A stretch of 64,000 nt of DNA, taken from contig JBBRYA010000001.1 in NCBI GenBank assembly GCA_038238015.1, positions 1 through 64,000 of the forward strand, in the 5' to 3' direction. The notes under the pieces were generated by a model. The model saw only the letters and a program-made list of their open reading frames with translations, was not told the DNA's origin and did not search any database. Position numbers and translations under genes: made by a program. The DNA comes from DASQFQ01 sp038238015. Lineage in GTDB: Bacteria > Actinomycetota > Thermoleophilia > Solirubrobacterales > Solirubrobacteraceae. Of the stretch, positions 30,072 through 37,896 are shown in pieces. Within the stretch, counting starts at the first letter, position 1. The number at the start of each line of letters is the position of its first letter.

Positions 30072-31221
30072 CCCAGCCCCGGCGGGGCGTAGCCGGGCGG
30101 TGCTCGGCTTCGCCGCCTTCGGGCTCTTCTGGGGCAGCTGGGGCGCCGTGCTGCCCGCGGTTCAGGCGTCCGCGCGGGCGAGCCAGGGCGAGCTGGGGCT
30201 CGCGCTGCTGTGCATCGGCGCCGGCGCGCTGTGCACCATGCGCGCGGCGGGAGCGCTCGTTGATCGCTTCGGCACTCGCGTGCTCCCGAGCGGCGTGGTG
30301 CTGTTCGGCGCGGCTGCGGTGACGCCCGCGCTGGCCCGGTCGCCGCTCGGCCTGGCGGCCGCGCTGCTGGCGCTCGGGGCGGCGTCGGGTGCGCTCGACG
30401 TGGCGCTCAACGCCGAGGGCGTGCGCGCCGAGTCCGCCGGGCGACCGGTGCTGAGCCTCGCCCACGGTGCGTTCTCAGCCTTGGTGGTCGTCGGCAGCCT
30501 GGCGACCGGCGGGCTGCGCGGCGCGGGCGCCGGCCCGGGGCTCGTGCTCGGCGCGGTCGCGATCGCGCTCGTGGTCCTCGCCGCGGTGCTCGCGCGGATG
30601 CGGGCGGCGCCGGTCGCCCCGCGCGCGGCGACGGCGAGGCGCGGGCGCGTGCCGCGGGTGCTGCTCGTCCTCGGCGGGCTGACCGCGCTGGCGTTCTTCA
30701 TCGAGAACGCGTGGCAGAGCTGGAGCGCGCTTCACCTCGAGCGCACGCTCGGAGCCGGGGCAGCGGTCGCCGCGCTCGGGCCGGCGCTGTTCGCGGCATC
30801 GGCGGCGGCCGGGCGCCTGGGCGGGCACCCGCTGTTCGGGCGCGTGGGCGAGCGCGCGCTGCTCGTGACCGGTGCGCTGGTCGCGGCAGCGGGGACGGCG
30901 CTCGCGGCGGCCGCGCCGAGCGTCGCCGTGGCGCTGCCCGGGATCGCGCTCGCCGGGCTCGGCACGTCCGTGTGCGCCCCGACCCTGTTCAGCCTCGCGG
31001 GGCGCACGCCCGGCGTCGAGCAGGGCGCCGCGGTCTCGACGGTCTCGACCCTCGGGTACTCGGGCTTCCTCGTCGGGCCCGCCGCGGTGGGCCTGGTTGC
31101 CGGCGCCGCGTCGCTGCGGTGGGCGCTCGGCGCCGTCGCGCTGCTCGCGCTCCTGCTGGCCCTGCTCGCTCAGTCGCGGCGAACGGCGCTCGCCCAGACC
31201 CAGGCGATCAGCAGCGCCTGA
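30013..31221 (+). CDS. MFS transporter (12-helix type)
   Basis: Up to 402 residues. The only in-frame starts are GTG 30013, which overlaps the exporter gene by 59 bases, and GTG 30100, directly before the first helix (LGFAAFGLFWGSWGAVLPAVQ); the true start is unsettled. Twelve hydrophobic segments are visible. GELGLALLCIGAGALCTMRAAGALVDRFG carries a motif A-like loop, and GAASGALDVALNAEGVRAE resembles the DVALNAE motif of the YbjJ/fucose-like MFS group that binds sugars or unknown ligands. FFIENAWQSWSALHLE is the start of the second half. It is co-directional with the exporter and probably co-transcribed. Substrate is unknown. The 3' end overlaps the DoxX gene by 52 bases. Confidence 0.85.
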   Translation: MSTPRRRAAATSTSSPSPRSPAPAGRSRAVLGFAAFGLFWGSWGAVLPAVQASARASQGELGLALLCIGAGALCTMRAAGALVDRFGTRVLPSGVVLFGAAAVTPALARSPLGLAAALLALGAASGALDVALNAEGVRAESAGRPVLSLAHGAFSALVVVGSLATGGLRGAGAGPGLVLGAVAIALVVLAAVLARMRAAPVAPRAATARRGRVPRVLLVLGGLTALAFFIENAWQSWSALHLERTLGAGAAVAALGPALFAASAAAGRLGGHPLFGRVGERALLVTGALVAAAGTALAAAAPSVAVALPGIALAGLGTSVCAPTLFSLAGRTPGVEQGAAVSTVSTLGYSGFLVGPAAVGLVAGAASLRWALGAVALLALLLALLAQSRRTALAQTQAISSA

Positions 31222-31526
31222 AGCGGCAGGCGCAACCACAGCAGCGGCTCGGGGATCGAGCGGAAGCGCGAGGCGTTGACCGCCATGTTCACGTTGGCGG
31301 GGAACACCGCGACCAGCAGCGAAATCAGCCACCACCCTGCCCAGCGCGCGCTCTCGCGCGGGAGCAGCGCGAGCGCGCCGGCGATCTCGGCGGCGCCGCT
31401 GATGTAGACGATCTCCCGGTGGGAGGGAAGCTGGTCGGGCACGATTGCCTCGTAGGGCCCGGGCTTGACGAAGTGCAGGATCCCCGACCCGATGAAGAGC
31501 AGGGCGATTGGGAGGCGGCGGCGCAT
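31170..31526 (-). CDS. DoxX-like small membrane protein
   Basis: 118 residues, ATG at 31526. The protein has four hydrophobic helices: PIALLFIGSGILHFV, IVYISGAAEIAGALALL, GWWLISLLVAVFPANVNMAV and PLLWLRLPLQALLIAWVW. The motif GSGILHFVKPGPYEAIVPDQLP is typical of the DoxX/MauE-related family, whose members are linked to thiol redox or quinone functions in some bacteria. The last 17 codons are antisense to the end of the MFS gene. No partner gene suggests a specific role. Confidence 0.8.
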   Translation of the reverse strand: MRRRLPIALLFIGSGILHFVKPGPYEAIVPDQLPSHREIVYISGAAEIAGALALLPRESARWAGWWLISLLVAVFPANVNMAVNASRFRSIPEPLLWLRLPLQALLIAWVWASAVRRD

Positions 31527-31616
31527 GGGGCGGCGGAGCCTAGTGGAGCGGCCAGAACGGCTGCAGTGAGGATCAAGGGCCGGGCCGTCGCGGCGGTGTC
31601 GCCGAGGCGGTCGCGC

Positions 31617-31661
31617 CGAGACCGCGGTTGTTCATCTATGCGATGAACAAGTGCGGTCTCG
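31617..31661. repeat. Long near-perfect inverted repeat
   Basis: The 20-base arm CGAGACCGCGGTTGTTCATC (31617-31636) is complementary to 31642-31661 at 18 of 20 positions, around the loop TATGC; the innermost nine pairs are perfect. It lies in the 248-base gap between the phosphoesterase stop and the DoxX start, about 90 bases upstream of DoxX. No T-run follows on either strand. It could be a terminator-like hairpin, a regulatory site or the trace of a mobile element. Nothing else recognisable is in the gap. Confidence 0.8.
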
Positions 31662-31774
31662 ACCCCTCGCGGCGGCCCCGCAAACGTCACAACCCTGCCA
31701 CGCGATCGGCACTCCTCCTCACTGCCGCCGTTCGCCGGTACTCACCGCACCGCCGGCCCTCACCGCCCGACGTA

Positions 31775-33223
31775 TCAGCCCCGCGCCGGCAGGTACAACC
31801 GCACGTTGCGATCCGCCGCTGTGCCCGCGTAGTTCCTCGGCCGGCCGCCCTGGGCGTCGAGGTAGGCGAGGTCGCGCGACTCGCCCGCGAGGCCCGCGCC
31901 GTCCTGGTCGAGCATCCAGGTCTCGAGCACGAGGCCGCCGCCGCCGGCGCGGCGCAGGCGGAAGGCGCGCGCCTGCTGGGGGTAGTCGGCGAGCGAGGCC
32001 GTCTCGATCAGCCAGTAGCCGCCCTGGCGCCTCGGGGCGATGTGGTTGCGATGGCGGTGGCCGGCGATCGCCGCGATCACGTTGGGCGAACGGTCGAGGA
32101 CCTCGAGCACCGCCTCACCGCCGTCGGAGCCGTCCAGCGGCTGGTGGGAGAGGACGATGACGCGGCGCGTGCCCGCTCGCGCGAGCTCGCCGCGCAGCCA
32201 CGCGAGCTGCGCCGGGAGCACCTGGCCGCGCGAGCCGCCCTGGCGGTTGACCGCGTCGAGCACGACGGCCCGCACCGAGCGCCCGATGTCGAACGTGTAC
32301 TCCAGGCGCCCGCCGACCCCGCGGCGCTTGAGGCGCCGCAGCAGCTCCGGCGCGGAGAGCAGGCGCCGGGTCGGGTCGGCCGGGACGCGGCTGACGCGTC
32401 CCGGGAGCTCGTTGGAGAGCAGGGCGTCAACCACCGCCGACGCGCTCACGTGGCGGTCGGGCCTCACGCTCGGGTCCAGCGATTCGAGCTCCCGCGAGCC
32501 GGTGGCGAAGGCCTGGATGCGCGGCGTCGGCGCCGCCTCGCCCTGGGCGAGCAGGTCGTGGTTGCCGGCCACCGGATACCACGGCGCGTTCAGCCCGGGG
32601 GAGCTGAACGGCCGCTGTGCCGCGGCCAGCAGGCCCGGATAGCGCGGCGCGTCGTTGTCGGGCCGGTAGATCAGCGGGTCGGGGTTCGACGCCTGCTGGA
32701 CGCCGTCGTAGCCGCGGGTGCCCGAGTCCGGGTTGGCGCGGCCGCCGTTGAGCACCGTCGTCGCGAGGTCGAGCTCGTCGCCCTGGGCGTTGTCGGCGAG
32801 GTCGCCGGTCACCAGGACGGCCTGCGGGTGTATCCGGTTGACCGACCGCACGGAGGCCGCCAGCACCTGGGCCGACAGCGCCTCCTGCGGGCGGAAGGCC
32901 GACGTGAACGGGGAGCCGAGGCGGTCGAGGAACGGCACGCGGGCCGGCGACTCCTCGTCGCGCACGTGCGCGTCGGTGATCTGGGCGAACGTCGCCAGCA
33001 CCTGGCCGGGCGGGCCGCCTCCGCCGCCGAGGTCCGTGCGGTCGCGCAGCGGCTCGCCCGGGCCGCGCTCGAGCACGCCGTCGCCGTTGCGATCGACGAG
33101 CGTGGACTCGAGCGTCGAGCCCGTGCGCCCCGGGCCGGCGGCGGGCGCCTCGCTCCCGCACCCGCCGAGCACGAGCAGGAGCGCCGACGCCGCGACCGGC
33201 AGCGCAGATGGGCGGCGGCGCAT
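31775..33223 (-). CDS. Metallophosphoesterase lipoprotein
   Basis: 482 residues, ATG at 33223 with GGAGG nearby, overlapping the permease stop. A lipoprotein signal peptide ends in LVLGGC, so the mature protein is anchored outside. Calcineurin-like phosphoesterase motifs are ITDAHVRDEE (D-x-H), VLVTGDLADN (G-D), YPVAGNHD (GNHD), VLSHQPLDG (H) and IAGHRHRNHI (GHxH), all present and in order. A DRNGDGVLERG loop near the N-terminus may bind calcium. The enzyme probably cleaves a phosphomonoester or diester of the envelope. It is the last gene of a three-gene operon with an ABC ATPase and an FtsX-type permease. Confidence 0.9.
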   Translation of the reverse strand: MRRRPSALPVAASALLLVLGGCGSEAPAAGPGRTGSTLESTLVDRNGDGVLERGPGEPLRDRTDLGGGGGPPGQVLATFAQITDAHVRDEESPARVPFLDRLGSPFTSAFRPQEALSAQVLAASVRSVNRIHPQAVLVTGDLADNAQGDELDLATTVLNGGRANPDSGTRGYDGVQQASNPDPLIYRPDNDAPRYPGLLAAAQRPFSSPGLNAPWYPVAGNHDLLAQGEAAPTPRIQAFATGSRELESLDPSVRPDRHVSASAVVDALLSNELPGRVSRVPADPTRRLLSAPELLRRLKRRGVGGRLEYTFDIGRSVRAVVLDAVNRQGGSRGQVLPAQLAWLRGELARAGTRRVIVLSHQPLDGSDGGEAVLEVLDRSPNVIAAIAGHRHRNHIAPRRQGGYWLIETASLADYPQQARAFRLRRAGGGGLVLETWMLDQDGAGLAGESRDLAYLDAQGGRPRNYAGTAADRNVRLYLPARG

Positions 33224-35463
33224 CACTCCTCCCTCAGCCCGGCGATCGGGGGCTCGCGCATCACGCGGCGCGCGACCAGCGCGGTGGCGAGCGAGGCCAG
33301 CGCGGCGAGGCCGCCCACCACCAGCACGACCTGGCCCACGGTCGGCGCGAGCGGCAGCGCGGCGAAGCCCGCCGCGAGGGCCGCGACGAGCGGGCCGAGC
33401 GCCACGCGCTCGAGCACGACACCGAGCAGCGCGGCGGGGACCGCCACCGCGAGCGCCGCGCCCGCGAACACCAGCGCCACGGTCAGCGCGTCGCCGCCGG
33501 CCGAGCGCAGCAGCGCCACGGCCCCGCGGCGCTCGCGCGCGGTCATCGCGAGGGCCTGAACCAGTGCGTATAGGCAGACCAGCCCGACCGCGAGCCCGAC
33601 CCCGCGCAGCACCGCGGCGAGGATGCCGAGGAACTGCCCGTTGCGCGTCGTCGCGCCGCCGACGCGCTGCGGCGGCGCTCCGAGCGCGGTCAGCCGGGCG
33701 GCGATCTGCGCTCGATCGGCGTTGGGCTGCACGCGGATCGCGATCGTCGGGCTCACCTCCGGGTCGGCGGCGATCAGGCGGTCGGCGCGCACGTAGGCCA
33801 TCCGGCCCTCGTTCTCCAGCGCGCGCACGACGCCGCTGACGCGGAAGCGGAGCTCCTGGCCGCTCTGGGTCTGGACCGCCAGCGGCGAGCCGGGGCGCAG
33901 ACCGAGCGCGTCGGCGAGCCCGAGCCCCACCTCGGCCTCGCCCGCCGAGCGCACGCGGCGCCCGCTGGCCAGAGGCGGCGCCTCGAAGCGCGTGTGGTCG
34001 CCCGGGTAGGCGATCAGCCGCAGCGGCTCGCCGAGCCGGAAGGAGTCGGCCACCTCGGCCTGGTAGCGCGGCGCGGCGTCCGCGACGCCGGGCAGCGCCT
34101 TCACGGAGGAGACCTCGAAAGCATCCAGCTTGGCCGTCAGCTGGTAGTGCTTGCCCACGGTGCCGGGGTCGTCGCGCAGGCGCTCCAGCAGCGAGGCCAG
34201 GGCGAGCATCAGCGTCACCACGCCCGCGCAGATCGCGATCGTCGCCACCGACGCCGCCCAGCGCCCACGGGCCGCGAGCGCGAAGCGCGCGCCGACCCCG
34301 AGCATCCCGCCCGAGGCGCCGCCCCCGCGCCGCGGTGCGCGCGCGAGGTCGCCGCCGCGCAGGATGCTCGCCGGCGAGCGCCGCGCCGCCCGCCACGCCG
34401 GCAGCGTCGCGGCGGCGGTGACGAGCGCGACGACGCCGAGGCCGGCGAGCGCGAGCACGAGCAGGAGCGAGGCGCCAGGCGGCTGCTCGTTGAGCGCCGC
34501 GAGCAGGTCGGCGGCCGGTCCCGAGACCGCGGCCCAGCCGATCACCAGCCCTACGGCGGTGGCGGGGAGCGCGACGAGCGCGGCCTCGCGCGCGTGCAGC
34601 GCGGCGATCCGCCCCGGGCCGAAGCCGAGCGCCCGCTGGACGCCGATGCCGCTCAGGCGGCGCTGGACCTCGGCGTGCGCGCCGGCCGCGAGCATCGTCC
34701 CGGCGGCGGCGAGCGCCACGACCGAGAACGCGATCAGCAGCGAGATGATGATCCCGGCGGCCTGGGAGAGCAGCACCTGCACGCCCGCACGGGTGATGAA
34801 CGAGAGCGAGCCGATCCCGAAGGACACGGCGCGCGCTTGGGTGAGCGTGACGTCCGCGCGGGACGGGTCGTTGAGCCAGAGGAGCGCGAGGTTGGGCTCG
34901 ATCTCGTCGCCGAAGCGGAACGCCTCGTGGATCTCCTGATCGCCGACGTAGACCCGCGGCGCGCGCGAGAGCGGGTAGGCGACGTTGTCGGGGGAGACGG
35001 CGATGCCGACGACCCGCAGCTTCCCGACGCGTCCCACGTCGACCGTGTCGCCCAGCTTGACGTTCCAGGCGCCCGCCAGCCCGCGCTCGACCACGACCTC
35101 GCGCGAGGCCGTCGTGAGGTCGTGGCCCGCGACGATCGCGTAGCCGCCGCGGGTGTCGTGGAGGATGTGCAGGACGCCCTGGCGGGTGAACTGGCCGGGG
35201 CGGTCCTCGTGGTCGAGGAAGACCTGCTTGATCTCCGTCCGGTAGGAGCGCGACTGCAGGTTGGGCAACGCGCTCACGCGCTTGTCGAGCGAAGAGCGGC
35301 TCTCGCGGTCGAAGCGGGCGATCACGTCCGGCAGGTCGGCCTGGCGCGCGGCGCGGTCAAAGCCCGTGGCCAGCCCGAAGCCCACTGTGGCGCACGTCCC
35401 TACGACGATCGAGGCCGCGGCGATCCCCGCCGCCGCGAGCAGCCTGCGCGCGCGGGCGCTCAT
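33223..35463 (-). CDS. FtsX-family ABC transporter permease (MacB/LolC-like, double domain)
   Basis: 746 residues, ATG at 35463 overlapping the ATPase stop. An N-terminal helix (about 8-28, LLAAAGIAAASIVVGTCATVG) is followed by a large extracytoplasmic domain. FtsX-type helices come next (GIIISLLIAFSVVALAAAGTMLAAGAHAEVQRRLSGIGVQRALG), then a second domain with its own outer loop and three more helices near the C-terminus (AVLRGVGLAVGLVCLYALVQALAMTARERRGAVALLRSAGG). About ten helices in total fit the DUF214/FtsX permeases that work in mechanotransmission or lipoprotein/peptide export rather than transport through a channel. Its partner ATPase precedes it and a lipoprotein phosphoesterase follows. 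Confidence 0.9.
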   Translation of the reverse strand: MSARARRLLAAAGIAAASIVVGTCATVGFGLATGFDRAARQADLPDVIARFDRESRSSLDKRVSALPNLQSRSYRTEIKQVFLDHEDRPGQFTRQGVLHILHDTRGGYAIVAGHDLTTASREVVVERGLAGAWNVKLGDTVDVGRVGKLRVVGIAVSPDNVAYPLSRAPRVYVGDQEIHEAFRFGDEIEPNLALLWLNDPSRADVTLTQARAVSFGIGSLSFITRAGVQVLLSQAAGIIISLLIAFSVVALAAAGTMLAAGAHAEVQRRLSGIGVQRALGFGPGRIAALHAREAALVALPATAVGLVIGWAAVSGPAADLLAALNEQPPGASLLLVLALAGLGVVALVTAAATLPAWRAARRSPASILRGGDLARAPRRGGGASGGMLGVGARFALAARGRWAASVATIAICAGVVTLMLALASLLERLRDDPGTVGKHYQLTAKLDAFEVSSVKALPGVADAAPRYQAEVADSFRLGEPLRLIAYPGDHTRFEAPPLASGRRVRSAGEAEVGLGLADALGLRPGSPLAVQTQSGQELRFRVSGVVRALENEGRMAYVRADRLIAADPEVSPTIAIRVQPNADRAQIAARLTALGAPPQRVGGATTRNGQFLGILAAVLRGVGLAVGLVCLYALVQALAMTARERRGAVALLRSAGGDALTVALVFAGAALAVAVPAALLGVVLERVALGPLVAALAAGFAALPLAPTVGQVVLVVGGLAALASLATALVARRVMREPPIAGLREE

Positions 35464-36128
35464 GCCTCGTCCAGCCGCCCGGACTCCATGCGCAGGACGC
35501 GGTCGGCGATCCGGGTGGCCGCGGTCTCGTGCGTGACCATCACGACGGCGCGGCCCTCGTCCGCCCCGGCGCGCAACAGCGCCAGGACCTCCGCGCCCGC
35601 CTCGACGTCGAGGTTGCCCGTCGGCTCGTCGGCGAGCAGCAGCATCGGGTCGTTGACCAGCGCGCGGGCGATCGCGAAGCGCTGCTGCTCGCCGCCGGAG
35701 AGCTGGTGGGGCAGCGAGCCCGCGACGTGGCGCAGGCCGAGGCGGTCGATCAGCTCGCCGCCGCGGCGCGCGGCCTCGGGGTCCGCGCCGCGCACGCGCC
35801 CGGGCAGCAGCACGTTGGCCTCGCCGGTCAGCTCGGGCAGGAGGTGGAAGAACTGGAACACGAACCCGATGCGCCGCCGGCGCAGGGCGCTCAGCCGCCG
35901 CTCGGACACCCCGGTGACCGCCTCGCCGGCCACCTCCACCGTGCCCGCCTCCGGGCGGTCCAGCCCGCCGAGCAGGTGCAGCAGCGTCGACTTGCCCGAC
36001 CCCGATCGCCCCAGCACGGCGACGACCTCGCCGGCCTGGACCTCGAGGTCGGCGCCATCGAGCACGCGCCTGGCGGCCCGGCCGGCGCCGAAGCCCTTCA
36101 CCAGCCCCTGCGCACGGACGACGGTCAT
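35460..36128 (-). CDS. ABC transporter ATP-binding protein (LolD/MacB type)
   Basis: 222 residues, ATG at 36128. Walker A GRSGSGKST, Q-loop in IGFVFQFFHLLPELT, signature LSGGEQQRFAIARAL, Walker B LLLADEPTGNLD and switch histidine in VMVTHETA are all present. The FQFFHLLPELTGEANVLLP segment is characteristic of the family that pairs with FtsX-type permeases. It supplies ATP energy to the 746-residue permease encoded next. The operon starts 40 bases from the divergent LysE gene, so the two transcripts share a short promoter region. Confidence 0.93.
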   Translation of the reverse strand: MTVVRAQGLVKGFGAGRAARRVLDGADLEVQAGEVVAVLGRSGSGKSTLLHLLGGLDRPEAGTVEVAGEAVTGVSERRLSALRRRRIGFVFQFFHLLPELTGEANVLLPGRVRGADPEAARRGGELIDRLGLRHVAGSLPHQLSGGEQQRFAIARALVNDPMLLLADEPTGNLDVEAGAEVLALLRAGADEGRAVVMVTHETAATRIADRVLRMESGRLDEA

Positions 36129-36167
36129 CGCGCTCCACCGTAGGAGCAGGACCTAAGCTGCGGCCCA

Positions 36168-36818
36168 ATGCCCGCGACGCACACGCTGCTGGTGTTCGGG
36201 GCCGCGAGCCTCGCGTTCGTGATGGTCCCCGGCCCGTCGGTCATCTACATCGTCTCTCGCAGCCTTGCCGAGGGACGCGCCGCCGGGCTGGTCTCAGCGC
36301 TTGGCATCCAGGCCGGCGGCCTGCTGCACGTCACGGCCGCGACGGTCGGGCTCTCGGCGCTGCTGGCATCGTCGGCGGCGGCGTTCACGGTGGTGAAGTA
36401 CGCAGGCGCGGCGTATCTGGTCTACATCGGCGTTCGCCGGCTGATCTCCGGCGAGGGCGGTGAGGAGGACGCCGGGGAGGCCGGAGCGCGCCGCTCGCGC
36501 CTGTTCTGGCAGGGCGTCGTGGTCAACGGGCTGAACCCGAAGACCGCGCTGTTCTTCCTCGCGTTCCTCCCGCAGTTCGTGGACCCCGGGCGCGGCGCGG
36601 TGGCTCCGCAGGTGCTCGTGCTGGGCGGCTGCTTCCTCGTGCTGGCGATGCTCAGCGACGGCACCTATGCGCTTGTGGCCGGCACGCTGCGCGGCCGCCT
36701 CGGGCGGTCGCGCAGGCGCCGGATCGCGCGGATCAGCGGCTGCTCCTACGTCGGGTTGGGCGTGCTCGCCGCCTTCTCGCCCGTGTCGAGCTCGAGCGCC
36801 GCGGAGTTGATGCAGTAG
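36168..36818 (+). CDS. LysE/RhtB family amino-acid exporter
   Basis: 216 residues, ATG at 36168. Six helices are expected. Helix 1 with FGAASLAFVMVPGPSVIYIVSRSLAEGRAAGLVSALGIQAGGLLHV contains the family motif (P)GPSxIYI...GRxAGLVxxLGxxxG. AFTVVKYAGAAYLVYIGVRRL is the second-third helix block, and FWQGVVVNGLNPKTALFFLAFLPQFVDPGRG is the most diagnostic stretch, with N-P-K-T. The family exports amino acids or derivatives such as lysine, homoserine and threonine. The 3' end overlaps msrB by 73 bases tail to tail. Confidence 0.92.
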   Translation: MPATHTLLVFGAASLAFVMVPGPSVIYIVSRSLAEGRAAGLVSALGIQAGGLLHVTAATVGLSALLASSAAAFTVVKYAGAAYLVYIGVRRLISGEGGEEDAGEAGARRSRLFWQGVVVNGLNPKTALFFLAFLPQFVDPGRGAVAPQVLVLGGCFLVLAMLSDGTYALVAGTLRGRLGRSRRRRIARISGCSYVGLGVLAAFSPVSSSSAAELMQ

Positions 36819-37177
36819 CGCAGGCCGCCCTGGTCGGCCGGGCCGTCCTCGAAGACGTGGCCCAGATGCCCGCCGCAGGCACGGCACACGACCTCGGTGC
36901 GGCGCATGAACAGCGAGTTGTCCGAGCGCGTCTCGACCGCGGCCGCGACAGCGGGCTCGGTGAAGCTCGGCCAGCCCGTCCCCGAGTCGAACTTGGTGCC
37001 GGAGGCGAACAGCTCGGCACCGCAGCCCGCGCAGCGGTAGACGCCGTCGTCCTTGACGTTCCAGTACTCGCCGGAGAAGGCGCGCTCGGTCCCGCCCTTG
37101 CGCAGCACGTCGTACTGCTCAGGGGTGAGCTCCTCGCGCCACTCCGCGTCGCTCTTGGTCTTCTGTTCAGTTGCCAT
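36746..37177 (-). CDS. msrB: Peptide-methionine (R)-S-oxide reductase MsrB
   Basis: 143 residues, ATG at 37177. Zinc ligands C49, C52, C98 and C101 form two CxxC pairs (RCAGC and CRAC), and the catalytic cysteine is C122 in RYCINSAAL. Substrate-site blocks are GEYWNVKDDGVYRCAGCGAELF, SGTGWPSF and GHLGHVFEDGP. The enzyme reduces methionine R-sulfoxide in oxidised proteins, with thioredoxin as donor; the resolving cysteine common in the 60s is absent, as in many zinc-binding forms. The C-terminal 20 residues after the active site are encoded in the overlap with the LysE gene. Confidence 0.96.
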   Translation of the reverse strand: MATEQKTKSDAEWREELTPEQYDVLRKGGTERAFSGEYWNVKDDGVYRCAGCGAELFASGTKFDSGTGWPSFTEPAVAAAVETRSDNSLFMRRTEVVCRACGGHLGHVFEDGPADQGGLRYCINSAALELDTGEKAASTPNPT

Positions 37178-37253
37178 GGGGCCAACCTTTCGCTCGGTCG
37201 CGTGTCTCCACCTAGAAGGGTATGACGACGCCACATCGAAACCCACGCCAGTT

Positions 37254-37859
37254 TTGACGCACGCACGGACGCGCATCAACTCCGGCCACGGACGCGGCCA
37301 CACCGCCGCCGACGTGCTGCTGCGCGCCCTCGCGTCCGGCGAGCCCTCCGTGCACGAGCACGTCCGCGAGGTCGCCGGCCTCGCGCGCGCGGTCGCGCGG
37401 GTGCTGGGGATTGGCGAAGAGGCCGGCGAGATCATCGCGCGCGCCGCCGAGCTGCACGACATCGGCAAGCTGGCGATCCCGCCGGAGATCCTCGCCAAGC
37501 GCGGGCCGCTCGGCCCCGACGAGGAGGACCTGATGCGCAGCCACACGGTCCTCGGCGAGGCGATCATCGGGGCGGCCCCGACCCTGCGCCCGGTCGCCGC
37601 ACTGGTGCGCGCGAGCCACGAGCGCTGGGACGGCCGCGGCTATCCCGACGGGCTGAGCGGCGAGCAGATCCCGCTCGGCGCGCGCGTCGTCGCGGTGTGC
37701 GACGCCTACAGCGCGATGTGCGAGGAGCGGCCCTACGGGCGCGTGCTCTCGGAGTTCGAGGCGGTGCTCGAGCTGCGCCGCTGCGCCGGCAGCCAGTTCG
37801 ACCCGGCGGTCGTGCGGGCGTTCTGCCGAGCCCGCCGGGCCGGCGCCGTCGCCGCCTGA
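37254..37859 (+). CDS. HD-GYP domain protein (putative cyclic-di-GMP phosphodiesterase)
   Basis: About 201 residues from a TTG at 37254; an in-frame ATG at 37176 would start inside the opposite msrB start and is less likely. The HD-GYP pattern is intact: VHEHVREVAGLARAVARVLG, the metal-binding AAELHDIGKLAIPPEIL (HD at 68-69), the histidine of MRSHTVLGE, and ASHERWDGRGYPDGLSGEQIPLGARVVAVCDAYSAM carrying the GYP loop. The domain hydrolyses cyclic di-GMP in the cases tested. No receiver or sensor domain is attached; the protein is shorter than most. It stands between msrB (divergent) and pgi. Confidence 0.85.
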   Translation: MTHARTRINSGHGRGHTAADVLLRALASGEPSVHEHVREVAGLARAVARVLGIGEEAGEIIARAAELHDIGKLAIPPEILAKRGPLGPDEEDLMRSHTVLGEAIIGAAPTLRPVAALVRASHERWDGRGYPDGLSGEQIPLGARVVAVCDAYSAMCEERPYGRVLSEFEAVLELRRCAGSQFDPAVVRAFCRARRAGAVAA

Positions 37860-37896
37860 CCGACCGGCCGTCTCAGGCGGCGCCCGACCGGGTAGC

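Noticed and set aside
31561..31774. A coding gene in the gap around the inverted repeat
   Set aside because: Frames crossing it have no ribosome site or recognisable family, and the repeat itself dominates the sequence.
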